64,000 nt of DNA from Paludibaculum fermentans (GTDB lineage Bacteria; Acidobacteriota; Terriglobia; Bryobacterales; Bryobacteraceae): assembly GCF_015277775.1 (NCBI RefSeq), contig NZ_CP063849.1, forward strand, positions 9,191,501 through 9,255,500, given 5' to 3'. Each line of letters starts with the position of its first letter. Within the stretch, counting starts at the first letter, position 1. This document shows, one piece after another, positions 34,858-41,874 of the stretch. The notes beneath the pieces are model-generated. The model made no database searches, was not told the DNA's origin, and saw only the letters and a list, made by a program, of their open reading frames with translations. Position numbers and translations under genes: made by a program.

Positions 34858-35323
34858 CGCCAATCTCCGTGAAGGACATGTTCACCTCGAAGTAGTCCAA
34901 ACCCTCCGCGTCCGTGGATCGCTGAATGGACGGGATGTCCATCGGGTAGCAGGAGGGGTGGACGGTGGAATTGAGCATCGGGACGCCAGCCGATCCCGGA
35001 GCGCCCTTGGTAATCAGCCGGAACAGCCGGTAGTACGCCGTTGGCGGATCGCCGTCGAAAGTCTCCCGTGCGCGCAAGAACAGCGACACCTGGTGTTTCC
35101 ACACGTCGCTCCCGCCGAAGCTGCCGGGCGAAGTCCCCTGCCAAGCGGCCATGATCGACGGCGCCGGCATCTGGTGGATGGCGTAGGCAAGGCTCGACCG
35201 CTTCGGGTATTGATCGTGATAGGCATAAATCCGGTCCGGATCGCCGCCCATCTCGCTGACCAACTCCGGGATGTCCCGGAGCATCGCCACCAGGGCATCC
35301 ACGAGTTCCGACGTGTCGATCAT
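34850..35323 (-). CDS. Tail terminator-like protein
   Basis: The 157-residue product follows the neck protein and precedes the tail tube, the position of the tail terminator (lambda gpU or HK97 gp10-like). The sequence shows a helical N-terminus (ELVDALVAMLRDIPELV), a DRIYAYHDQYPKRSSLAYAIHQM segment and a long beta region ending FEVNMSFTEIGDD, compatible with that fold. It overlaps the next gene by eight bases and the previous one by ATGA. Function given by position and fold-level resemblance only. Confidence 0.6.
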   Translation of the reverse strand: MIDTSELVDALVAMLRDIPELVSEMGGDPDRIYAYHDQYPKRSSLAYAIHQMPAPSIMAAWQGTSPGSFGGSDVWKHQVSLFLRARETFDGDPPTAYYRLFRLITKGAPGSAGVPMLNSTVHPSCYPMDIPSIQRSTDAEGLDYFEVNMSFTEIGDD

Positions 35324-35775
35324 CGTTGCTTCCCGCCCAGCACGCGTTCCAGGGTGAGTCGCTTCACGCTCTCTGCAAACACCCGCCGCGCCGCTTCCGT
35401 CACCGCTGCCTTATTGCGCGCCGAGAAGACCATCCATGCTTCGATCTTCTGGTTGGCCCATGCCTTGATCCGGTCCTTGCGCGTCGAAAGACCCGAGCGC
35501 GCTTTGTTCTCGCTGACTGTGCGCACCTGGAAGTTACGCAGCATGTCGCCTGTGAACGTGAGAGTGCGGCGATTGCCCCGGCCCCGCTTGGTCTTCCAGA
35601 TGGCGTACCGCTTGGTGAGGGGCTTGGCCGCGGAGTCCGTTGGACCCTGCGCGGCCGCGAGACGGTTCTTCACCACCGCCACGCCGACGTTCGCGATCTT
35701 GAACATCTGGTGCTGCGGGAAAGTGAGGCGGTCGAGGCGAATCTGCTTCTTCTGCCAGATGCGTACTGAGGGCAT
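35320..35775 (-). CDS. Phage neck/virion morphogenesis protein (HK97 gp10-like)
   Basis: The 151-residue protein is basic (about one residue in four is Lys or Arg) and starts with a long helix (FPQHQMFKIANVGVAVVKNRLAAA), features typical of gp10-type neck proteins that connect head and tail. A hairpin-rich middle (RRTLTFTGDMLRNFQVRTVSENKARSGLS) follows. It overlaps the tail terminator gene by four bases. The name depends on position and composition rather than a clear motif. Confidence 0.6.
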   Translation of the reverse strand: MPSVRIWQKKQIRLDRLTFPQHQMFKIANVGVAVVKNRLAAAQGPTDSAAKPLTKRYAIWKTKRGRGNRRTLTFTGDMLRNFQVRTVSENKARSGLSTRKDRIKAWANQKIEAWMVFSARNKAAVTEAARRVFAESVKRLTLERVLGGKQR

Positions 35776-35777
35776 CG

Positions 35778-36080
35778 TTACACCTGCCGAAGCCGGAGCA
35801 CGACCGCGCCGCTCGTGTCCGCCTCGACATCAAAGACCTTGTAAGTCACGCCATCCACCAGGACTTCATCCCCTCGCGCCGGCTGCTGCGCGAAATCCGC
35901 CAGCCGCACAAACAGCACCGCGTAGACGCCGGGCACGTTCTCCTGCGCCTCACGAGTGTTTTCGAAGATGCCCCTGATAGCCGCCTGGCTGCCCGTCTGC
36001 GGCAGATACGCAACCTCCCTGCCGAACGATCCGAGCACGGTGCCGTTCAGCCCATTCAGCAGGGAGGTCCAGTCCGCCAT
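35778..36080 (-). CDS. Head-tail joining protein, lambda gpFII-like
   Basis: The 100-residue protein lies directly downstream of the major capsid gene, as gene FII does in lambda. It has the FII/gp6-type pattern: a short helical start, a FENTREAQENVPGVYAVLFVRLADF strand pair and a DEVLVDGVTYKVFDVEAD beta hairpin, then VLRLRQV at the end. It would cap the head-to-tail junction and receive the tail. The gap to the capsid gene is three bases. Confidence 0.7.
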   Translation of the reverse strand: MADWTSLLNGLNGTVLGSFGREVAYLPQTGSQAAIRGIFENTREAQENVPGVYAVLFVRLADFAQQPARGDEVLVDGVTYKVFDVEADTSGAVVLRLRQV

Positions 36081-36083
36081 GGC

Positions 36084-37091
36084 TCAGGCCTTCGTGCCTT
36101 TGACCAGAACTTCCGGCCGCAGACAAATGGGCAGCGGGTTCTGCTGCGTATGCAGGTCGGTGCCGCGCCCAAACTTCCGCGGCTCCTGCTTCGCGTACAG
36201 CGGCAGACCCAGCGTATTCGCCGTCTCGTTGAAGTCCGCTGGCGCGAAGTACGTCCGGAAGGTGTTCGCCGTGCCAATAGGGAGGAAGTGCGCCTCGTCG
36301 TCGGCGATGAACTTCCGCACCGTGCCGTTGGCGTCGGTCGCCTGGCCGCGATATTCCTCGAACGTCACGCCGCCGAACGTGAAGCCCGAGCGGTAGTCGT
36401 TGCCGAGTTGCTGGTTGCGCTGATAGTACTGGAATGCCTCCTTCACCTTCGCGTGCGTGGTGAAGGCGTCGTAGAAGCCCTGCGAGCAAAGGCACTGGAT
36501 GCCCGTCATGAACTCGCCCTTGAGGTTGTCCTCAATGTGGCGCTTCACCTCGAGCACCTTCAGCAGCACTTCGGTGCCTGCCGTCGCGAGGGCGAAGCTC
36601 ACGGTCTTCGCCGTGATGCCGAACTCACTGTACAGGTCGTAGAGCGTCGAGCCGTCAGCGTCGAGGATCACGCCTTTGAGAGCGCCCATCCGCAGGTACT
36701 CGAGCGTGATGGCGTGCTTGTTGCGCATGTTCTGCAGTTTCAGCGCCAGCAAGTTCGCCAGGGCGTCGGTCTCCGTTTCGGAGCCGAAGGCCCGGATGCC
36801 CTGAACTTCCTCGGGCAGCACGGCATCGTCGTGTGGGATGTGCGGGATCACGAACGAGCGCACTTTGCGCTTGCCGATCGTGCCCACGGTACCGGGCGCG
36901 CCGACCGGTTGCGTCGGCAACAGGTTCAGCACGCCGCTCATCTCTTCGATGATGATGGTGCGCGTACGCACGCCCTGCGGCGCCATGAGGTTCAACTGCT
37001 CAATGCGACCGTAGGTGTTCGGGATCTTGTTGATGGCGGCGGTGAGCGCCGTCATGTTGAAGGCGTCCGTCGAAAAGGGATTCAGCATCAT
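36084..37091 (-). CDS. E: Major capsid protein, lambda gpE family
   Basis: The 335-residue protein fits the lambda gpE family: N-terminus MLNPFSTDAFNMTALTAAINK, a PNTYGRIEQLNL segment with TRTIIIEEMSG, a central FGSETETDALANLLALKLQNM helix, and the closing IADDEAHFLPIGTANTFRTYFAPAD motif that is highly typical of gpE proteins. It forms the icosahedral shell (HK97 fold). It follows the decoration-protein gene after four bases, the same order as lambda D-E. Confidence 0.92.
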   Translation of the reverse strand: MMLNPFSTDAFNMTALTAAINKIPNTYGRIEQLNLMAPQGVRTRTIIIEEMSGVLNLLPTQPVGAPGTVGTIGKRKVRSFVIPHIPHDDAVLPEEVQGIRAFGSETETDALANLLALKLQNMRNKHAITLEYLRMGALKGVILDADGSTLYDLYSEFGITAKTVSFALATAGTEVLLKVLEVKRHIEDNLKGEFMTGIQCLCSQGFYDAFTTHAKVKEAFQYYQRNQQLGNDYRSGFTFGGVTFEEYRGQATDANGTVRKFIADDEAHFLPIGTANTFRTYFAPADFNETANTLGLPLYAKQEPRKFGRGTDLHTQQNPLPICLRPEVLVKGTKA

Positions 37092-37094
37092 GGG

Positions 37095-37469
37095 TTAGGC
37101 TCCTTCCCGGACGAGAACGCCCAGGGTCTTCAGTTGGCCGATGGCGGTGCTCTTCTGCGGAGCAGTGATGCCGCCAGGCCAGACCAGCTTCTTGTCCGAG
37201 CAGATGGCATGCCGCGCGATGATGACGCCGCCCTTGTCGGCGGCGGAGGCATCGACACCCAGCAGCAGCACGCCGGCGGCGTTCTGCGATCCGTCGCTGG
37301 CAGCCGGCGCGAGCACCGTCACCTTCCCGCTTGCGGTGATGATCCCGACCACCGTGCCGGTGGCCAGGTTCTGGCCGGAGACGACCACCACTTCGTCGCG
37401 ACTGTAAAGGCTCTCCGCCTCGTGCTTCAGCCAGTCGCCAAGATAGTTCTGTTCCGATTGAACGGGCAT
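37095..37469 (-). CDS. D: Head decoration protein, lambda gpD-like
   Basis: The 124-residue protein precedes the gpE-like gene, as in lambda. The pattern GDWLKHE-AESLYSRDEVVVVSGQNLATGTVVG, followed by ASDGSQNAAGVLLLGVDAS and RHAICSDKKLVWP, is the usual gpD/DUF decoration form. Trimers of this protein stabilise the expanded capsid. It is separated by one base from the protease/scaffold gene. Confidence 0.88.
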   Translation of the reverse strand: MPVQSEQNYLGDWLKHEAESLYSRDEVVVVSGQNLATGTVVGIITASGKVTVLAPAASDGSQNAAGVLLLGVDASAADKGGVIIARHAICSDKKLVWPGGITAPQKSTAIGQLKTLGVLVREGA

Positions 37470-37470
37470 T

Positions 37471-37806
37471 TCAGTTCACTCCTTTCCCGGCGAGACGCTC
37501 GACGGCCTTCATCACCGGACTGTTCTCTGGATTGGCCTTCACGCTGGTGCCGGTGTCCGGCATGACGTGGGACCGGATCTCGGGTGCATCCTCCGCGGCG
37601 CGTGCCTCCATGAGGTGTTGCCGGGCCTCGGCGGGGCCGACGTCCCTCGCCAGAAGCGCGGCCGCGCGGGTAGGCATGCCGGCGAGCGCGCAGAGTTCCA
37701 CGATTTCCCGCGCTTCGGCGTAACCCTGCCTGCGTGCCTCCGCGCGGATGGCGTCAAGATCGACGGCAGAGTCCTGTCTCTCCGCCGCGAGCGGTTCTTC
37801 GTGCAT
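37471..37806 (-). CDS. Nested capsid scaffold protein (Nu3-like), internal in-frame start
   Basis: Within the protease gene, ATG 37806 (residue 292) is preceded by AAGGGAG (37814-37820) with a seven-base spacer, much better than chance. The resulting 111-residue product begins MHEEPLAAERQ and is the helical C-terminal scaffold. Lambda Nu3 is made in the same way inside gene C. The scaffold assists prohead assembly, then is removed by the protease. Confidence 0.7.
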   Translation of the reverse strand: MHEEPLAAERQDSAVDLDAIRAEARRQGYAEAREIVELCALAGMPTRAAALLARDVGPAEARQHLMEARAAEDAPEIRSHVMPDTGTSVKANPENSPVMKAVERLAGKGVN

Positions 37807-38679
37807 ACTGGTTCTCCCTTGGTTTTGAGTTGAAAGTGCTGCTGGGCCGATCGCCGCGCGCAGGTCGGCCAATGCATCCTGGCGAGTGCCCACCCGGTCG
37901 GCAAACTTCACATTGAGGGCGTCGCTGCCGAAGAAGAGGCCGGCCTCGGTCCCTCGGATGGCGGCCTCCGGCAATCCCCGGTTTCGGGCGACCGTGTTCA
38001 CGAGCAACCCGTAGGTACGGGCGATCTCACCTTCGAGGATGCCCTTCGCCTCGTCGCTGAGCGGCGCGTGTGGATTGAAGTCGGCCTTGCGGGCACCGGC
38101 GCTGACGATCGTGTAGCGGTAGCCCATCTTCTCGTCGCTGACGCTCATGTCGAGGTGGCTCACGATGACGCCCACGCTGCCGACACCGGAGGTACGACTG
38201 ACGTAGAGGCGCTGTGCCCCTGACGCCAGCAAATACGCGGCGCTGAAGGCATCGTTGTTGGCAACAGCGAAGAGAGGCTTCGTCGCGCGTGCCGAATACA
38301 CCGCGTCGGCCACATCAAAGGCGCCGGCCACCTCGCCACCGGGCGAGTCGATTTCAAGCAGGATCCCTTCGATTGCCGGGTCCGTTGCGGCGTCTTCAAT
38401 CTCCTGCTGGATGTCCACGTAGGACCGTAGCCCAGACAAGGCGTCCAACCCGCGAGTCTTATGGACCAGCGTCCCTTCGACCGGGATGATGGCGATGCCG
38501 TCCGTCGTCACTTCGTATGGCTTTCGCGAAGCTCGCTCGGTGGCGGCGGCGGCCGACACCGGCGGCACTTCAATCCCGAGCCGAGGTGCGAGCGCCGCAA
38601 GGATCACCTCGAGTTTCTGCGGCGCGATCAGCAACGGGGTATCAAAGATTCGCGTCGCCAGATGCGGTAGCGGGTGCAT
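37471..38679 (-). CDS. Head maturation protease, S49 (lambda gpC-like) with C-terminal scaffold
   Basis: ATG 38679 is chosen since AAAGGA lies just upstream; it overlaps the portal gene by 38 bases. The 402-residue protein has an S49/SppA-type peptidase (about residues 60-270) with NNDAFSAAYLLASG giving catalytic Ser146 and SAGARKADFNPHAPL giving Lys198, the dyad of lambda gpC. Residues 292-402 are a helical, acidic scaffold part. As in lambda C/Nu3, the scaffold can also be made alone from an internal start. The product cleaves the scaffold and portal during prohead maturation. Confidence 0.88.
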   Translation of the reverse strand: MHPLPHLATRIFDTPLLIAPQKLEVILAALAPRLGIEVPPVSAAAATERASRKPYEVTTDGIAIIPVEGTLVHKTRGLDALSGLRSYVDIQQEIEDAATDPAIEGILLEIDSPGGEVAGAFDVADAVYSARATKPLFAVANNDAFSAAYLLASGAQRLYVSRTSGVGSVGVIVSHLDMSVSDEKMGYRYTIVSAGARKADFNPHAPLSDEAKGILEGEIARTYGLLVNTVARNRGLPEAAIRGTEAGLFFGSDALNVKFADRVGTRQDALADLRAAIGPAALSTQNQGRTSMHEEPLAAERQDSAVDLDAIRAEARRQGYAEAREIVELCALAGMPTRAAALLARDVGPAEARQHLMEARAAEDAPEIRSHVMPDTGTSVKANPENSPVMKAVERLAGKGVN

Positions 38680-40093
38680 TCGGTTCCTTTCGTGGATCGG
38701 AGTCATATTCGAGGCCGAGTGAATCGGCGCGCGCATTGTCGGCGGCGATCTCGCGGTCGATCCCTTCCGCGTCGTAGCCCTGTTCGGAGACGACCTCGGC
38801 GCGGCTCTTGAAGCCTGCGCGCACGGCCATGATCTGGGCCTTGATGTCCTTCAGCGGATCGACCCAGGCGAAGCCGGGCGGAATCCACTTCACGTTGTAG
38901 TAGGGCGCCAGCTCCCGCGCCTTCGGCAGCGCGCCGCTCAGCACTGCCGCGTCGATCCAGGCCTGCCAGATCGGGCGGCACATCTGGAACACGATCACCT
39001 GGTGCTGAAACTGTTCGCATCGCCTGCGAAACTCCAACAAACCCGCCCGGATCGAGGAGTAGTTCACACCCGTGAGATCGCCGGTCAGTTGCTCATAAGT
39101 GATCCCCATGCCCGCCGCGATGCTCCGCAACTGCACGCGCATGAAGGTTTCGTAGGTGGCACCCACATCAGCGGGAGAGGAGAACTTCACGTCCTCGCCA
39201 GGCAGCAACACCTGAAGCGTTCCCGGCTCGAGGCCCGCCAAGGCTGCGCCCGTCGAGTCCGGATTCGCCTCACCCAGCAGCGAATCCTGCGGAGCGTTCT
39301 TTGTGACGAAGCCCGCAAACATCGCTGCCGTCTTCTTCCGCACGAGCTCGGCGTCGTCGTATTGGTCGAGCTCATAGAGCTTGACGAGCACCTGCGTCAG
39401 CCAAGGCTGACCCCGTAATTGGCCAGGCCGCAGTGGCCGGAACAAATGCAGGACGAATTCCGCGGGCACCCGCACCAGCTCGGTTGAGGCCATCGGATTC
39501 AGAGCGTCGCCAGGATGTTCACGATAGAGGCGATAAGCGACTCGCTTCCCAATCCCGTTGAACTCGATGCCGGCACGAACGTAGTTCCCGTTCTCCAGCT
39601 TCCGCGTCTCATTGGTCGGCAGATGCTCAGCTTCGAGGACCTGAAGCTGCAGCGGCACGGACAACCCATCCTTTGGCAAACGCGGGCGCAGACGGACGAA
39701 GCACTCGCCCGCTTCCATCACCGACCGGCAAGCAAGTGACTGCAGCCCGTAGAAATCCGTCAGGCCGGAGGCATCGGCTTCGTCTGTCCACCGCAGCCAC
39801 AACGCCTGGATCTGCTCCTTGATCGCCGCGTCCGCGTGCTGCGACTGCGGCTTGATGCCCGTGCCGATGCAGTTTCCGATGAACGCATCAAGGGCGTTCG
39901 TGGCCCAGGGATTCCGGCGCACCATATCCCGCGAGCGCGACCGTAACGTGTCCCCGCTCTGAAAGACGAGCGTGTTGATGTCGCCCGTGGACGGCGCCCA
40001 GCCGGTGGTGCGCCGAGTCGCAGCAGCCGCCTCGTAATCGGATGCGGCGCGCAGCCTCGGCAATGCCGCCCGGAGTCGATTCCAGAATCCCAC
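38642..40093 (-). CDS. Portal protein, lambda gpB family
   Basis: The 483-residue protein follows gpW and precedes the protease gene, as in lambda (W-B-C). Its start SDYEAAAATRRTTGWAPSTGDINTL and the block DTLRSRSRDMVRRNPWATNALDAFIGNCIGTG are strongly characteristic of lambda-type portals, as is EQLTGDLTGVNYSSIRAGLLEFRR. It forms the dodecameric DNA-entry ring of the head. The last 38 bases overlap the protease start. Confidence 0.92.
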   Translation of the reverse strand: MGFWNRLRAALPRLRAASDYEAAAATRRTTGWAPSTGDINTLVFQSGDTLRSRSRDMVRRNPWATNALDAFIGNCIGTGIKPQSQHADAAIKEQIQALWLRWTDEADASGLTDFYGLQSLACRSVMEAGECFVRLRPRLPKDGLSVPLQLQVLEAEHLPTNETRKLENGNYVRAGIEFNGIGKRVAYRLYREHPGDALNPMASTELVRVPAEFVLHLFRPLRPGQLRGQPWLTQVLVKLYELDQYDDAELVRKKTAAMFAGFVTKNAPQDSLLGEANPDSTGAALAGLEPGTLQVLLPGEDVKFSSPADVGATYETFMRVQLRSIAAGMGITYEQLTGDLTGVNYSSIRAGLLEFRRRCEQFQHQVIVFQMCRPIWQAWIDAAVLSGALPKARELAPYYNVKWIPPGFAWVDPLKDIKAQIMAVRAGFKSRAEVVSEQGYDAEGIDREIAADNARADSLGLEYDSDPRKEPNAPATASGDANL

Positions 40094-40098
40094 TGTCT

Positions 40099-40302
40099 TC
40101 AGAAGCCCTTTTGCGTCTGCACGCGGATCTGCCGGATCACAGGCACGCCGCTGTTTTTCGTCACGTCCGCCTCGGCGGCTGCGATCGCTTCCTTCAGTTC
40201 CTCGACGGTCCGGTACTCGATCTCCCGGTCACCGAAGCGAACTCGGCGCACCCCGTTGGCCAGAGCATCGCGCAGCGCCTGCAATTGTTGGTCCGTATAC
40301 AT
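40099..40302 (-). CDS. Head-tail joining protein, gpW-like
   Basis: This 67-residue protein begins MYTDQQLQALRDALANGVRRVRFG with DREIEYRTVEELKEAI following, the standard form of gpW proteins (lambda gpW is 68 residues). gpW sits under the portal and stabilises DNA in the filled head. It is five bases upstream of the portal gene. The C-terminus is basic. Confidence 0.88.
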   Translation of the reverse strand: MYTDQQLQALRDALANGVRRVRFGDREIEYRTVEELKEAIAAAEADVTKNSGVPVIRQIRVQTQKGF

Positions 40303-40378
40303 CGGGTCCTTCGCCTGCCAATCGCCTCGAAGATTCTTCTGAGGATTCCCTTGCTATTGCGCCGCACCGAAGCGATTC

Positions 40379-40633
40379 ATGTGTTCGATGCAACGCACCA
40401 CCAAGACCACCAAGCAGACCGCCGCAGAAACCTACGCCGCGCGCCACGCCGAATGCGCCGACCTGCTCAAGCGCATCGCCAGCCGCCTGGAGCAGCACAA
40501 AGCGAGCCAGGCGCAGGAGCCCGCCAACTGGGGGTACGCCGGCGACCTCGGCCGCGTGACCGAGGAACTCGCCTACGTCCTGGCCAGCCTCGGCGACCGC
40601 AGCGCCGTCGACGCCAAGGGGCTGGAGTACTGA
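40379..40633 (+). CDS. Small helical protein, first gene of a + strand cassette
   Basis: The 84-residue product (start ATG 40379; ATG 40388 is the alternative) is helical and charged, with a Lys/Thr-rich N-terminus (RTTKTTKQTAAETYAARHAE) and AYVLASLGD near the end. No ribosome binding site decides the start. It is part of three + strand genes placed between gpW and the methyltransferase block, against the direction of the late operon. The three-gene block recurs as small unknown genes near DUF3489 proteins in my experience, but this cannot be checked here. Function unknown. Confidence 0.6.
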   Translation: MCSMQRTTKTTKQTAAETYAARHAECADLLKRIASRLEQHKASQAQEPANWGYAGDLGRVTEELAYVLASLGDRSAVDAKGLEY

Positions 40634-40635
40634 CC

Positions 40636-40863
40636 ATGACCCGCGACGAACTCACTGCCTGGGCCACGCGGAACGGCTGGGCGCTCGACCGCTGGGGCCA
40701 CCTCAAGAAGGAGTTCGACAACGGCACGCACCGGCTGAAGTTGAGCCGCATCGCCGCCCGCCACGAAATTTCGACGCCGTTTGGCTGGGCACGCCTGGCC
40801 AGCGGCTATCTCAAGAACTTGCACCTAACCGCCGACGGCAAGCTCGCCGGCATGAATCGATAG
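40636..40863 (+). CDS. Small protein, second gene of the + strand cassette
   Basis: ATG 40636, two bases after the preceding stop, gives 75 residues; a longer upstream frame is a shadow of the first gene. The product (MTRDELTAWATRNGWALDRWGHL, then KKEFDNGTHRLKLSRIAARHE) has the look of a compact helix-turn-helix or winged fold that could bind DNA, but no family is recognised. It is followed after 15 bases, with AGGAG, by the DUF3489 gene. Likely co-transcribed. Confidence 0.6.
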   Translation: MTRDELTAWATRNGWALDRWGHLKKEFDNGTHRLKLSRIAARHEISTPFGWARLASGYLKNLHLTADGKLAGMNR

Positions 40864-40878
40864 ACCAGGAGAACAAAC

Positions 40879-41454
40879 ATGACCACTTTCACGATCGACA
40901 CCGAGAACAACATCACGGCGTTTGCCGAGTACGAGGATGCGCTGAACCACCGCATCGGAAGCACCGAAGGTACCTTTGCCAGCGAGAAGGAACTGGCCAA
41001 GCTGACCAGCCAGTGGCCGATCGGCCGCTTCGTCGACGTTTGGAACAACTTCGCCGGCGTGGTGCCCTTCGACACGCTGAAGCCGGTCAAGAAGTTCACG
41101 GACCGCAAGACGGCGGCCACCCGCATCTGGAAGGCGGTCCAAGCACTGACGCCCGCCCCCGCGCAACACGCGGCCCCCGCCGCGCCGAAGAAGGCCAAGG
41201 CGACCAAGGAGGCCACGCCCAAAGAGGACGCCACGGGGCCCAAAGCCGCGCGCGAGGGCAGCAAGAAAGCCATCGTACTCGACATGCTCCGCCGCCCGGC
41301 TGGCGCGACTCTCGCCGACATCATGTCCGCCACCGGCTGGCAGGCGCACAGCGTCCGCGGCTTCATCTCTGGCGGCCTCTCCAAGAAAATGGGCATCAAA
41401 GTCGAATCCTTCAAGACCGAGAGTGGCGCGCGCGCCTACCGCGTGAGCCAGTAA
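40879..41454 (+). CDS. DUF3489-type protein, third gene of the + strand cassette
   Basis: The 191-residue protein starts nine bases after CAGGAG. Residues 1-95 are a globular part, 95-130 an Ala/Lys-rich linker, and the C-terminal 60 residues carry the DUF3489 pattern (SKKAIVLDMLRRPAGATLADIM... TGWQAHSVRGFISGGLSKK). That domain resembles a winged helix that may bind DNA, but its role is not established. An intrinsic terminator follows at 41472-41498. The gene points toward the opposing small membrane protein gene. Confidence 0.75.
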   Translation: MTTFTIDTENNITAFAEYEDALNHRIGSTEGTFASEKELAKLTSQWPIGRFVDVWNNFAGVVPFDTLKPVKKFTDRKTAATRIWKAVQALTPAPAQHAAPAAPKKAKATKEATPKEDATGPKAAREGSKKAIVLDMLRRPAGATLADIMSATGWQAHSVRGFISGGLSKKMGIKVESFKTESGARAYRVSQ

Positions 41455-41471
41455 CAACTCCCTCGCGCTAC

Positions 41472-41498
41472 CGCCGCCGGCCTTACAAACCGGCGGCG
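41472..41498 (+). terminator. Intrinsic terminator of the + strand cassette
   Basis: Nine-bp perfect stem CGCCGCCGG (41472-41480) / CCGGCGGCG (41490-41498) with a nine-base loop, followed by TTTCTGTTCTTC, sits 17 bases after the DUF3489 stop. The stem overlaps the 3' end of the opposing small membrane-protein gene. The opposite strand has no T-run, so it acts mainly on + strand transcripts. Confidence 0.8.
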
Positions 41499-41746
41499 TT
41501 TCTGTTCTTCACCTCGTCGGCGATTGCCGCGAGCCTTTCGTGAACGAGCTCCTCGCGGAGCTCACATTCGCTCCGCCTCACGTACGTTCCGTTAATGCGC
41601 GTGATGATGCGGTTCTCCAACTCAGCAAGCTCGCGGCGCACCTCCGCCAGCAGCGCACGATTCTGCAGGCTGACATACGCGCCGATCAGACCGGACACCA
41701 GACCGATGGCGGCGATCAGGACTTGAAGTAGAACGTGGTTTTCCAT
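41483..41746 (-). CDS. Small membrane protein with coiled-coil tail, lysis-type candidate
   Basis: The 87-residue protein has one N-terminal hydrophobic segment (residues 5-27, LLQVLIAAIGLVSGLIGAYVSL) and a charged, helical remainder with heptad character (LLAEVRRELAELENRIITRI). This layout suits phage holin or inner-membrane spanin-like proteins, but the family is not recognised. It lies downstream of the second methyltransferase gene. Its end converges with the + strand cassette. A lysis role is inference from size and topology. Confidence 0.55.
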   Translation of the reverse strand: MENHVLLQVLIAAIGLVSGLIGAYVSLQNRALLAEVRRELAELENRIITRINGTYVRRSECELREELVHERLAAIADEVKNRNAAGL

Positions 41747-41874
41747 GGGAGGTTCTTAAGGATGCGTAACTCGGCGGACCAGTCCGACAGTGCCAGGCAG
41801 AGGCCCTGGATGTCGGGATTGCCGGCGCGGATCTCGGCTTCGATCTGGGCCAACTCCCGGTGGCAGCGTTCGAT
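41716..41874 (-). CDS. Small ORF directly after the methyltransferase stop, start unclear
   Basis: After the TGA of the second ParB-methyltransferase gene the same frame stays open to 41716 and encodes a coherent helical peptide (RCHRELAQIEAEIRAGNPDI, then QGLCLALSDWSAELRIL). It looks like known short phage proteins, but there is no ATG in this frame. The ATGA overlap start (ATG 41878) is in another frame. Either a TTG inside is used, or one base has been lost near the start, or readthrough happens. Low confidence on the start, moderate on the coding nature. Confidence 0.4.
   Translation of the reverse strand: MERCHRELAQIEAEIRAGNPDIQGLCLALSDWSAELRILKNLPWKTTFYFKS

Noticed and set aside
36150-37565. 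471-codon + strand frame opposite capsid genes
   Set aside because: Shadow of the major capsid and decoration genes.
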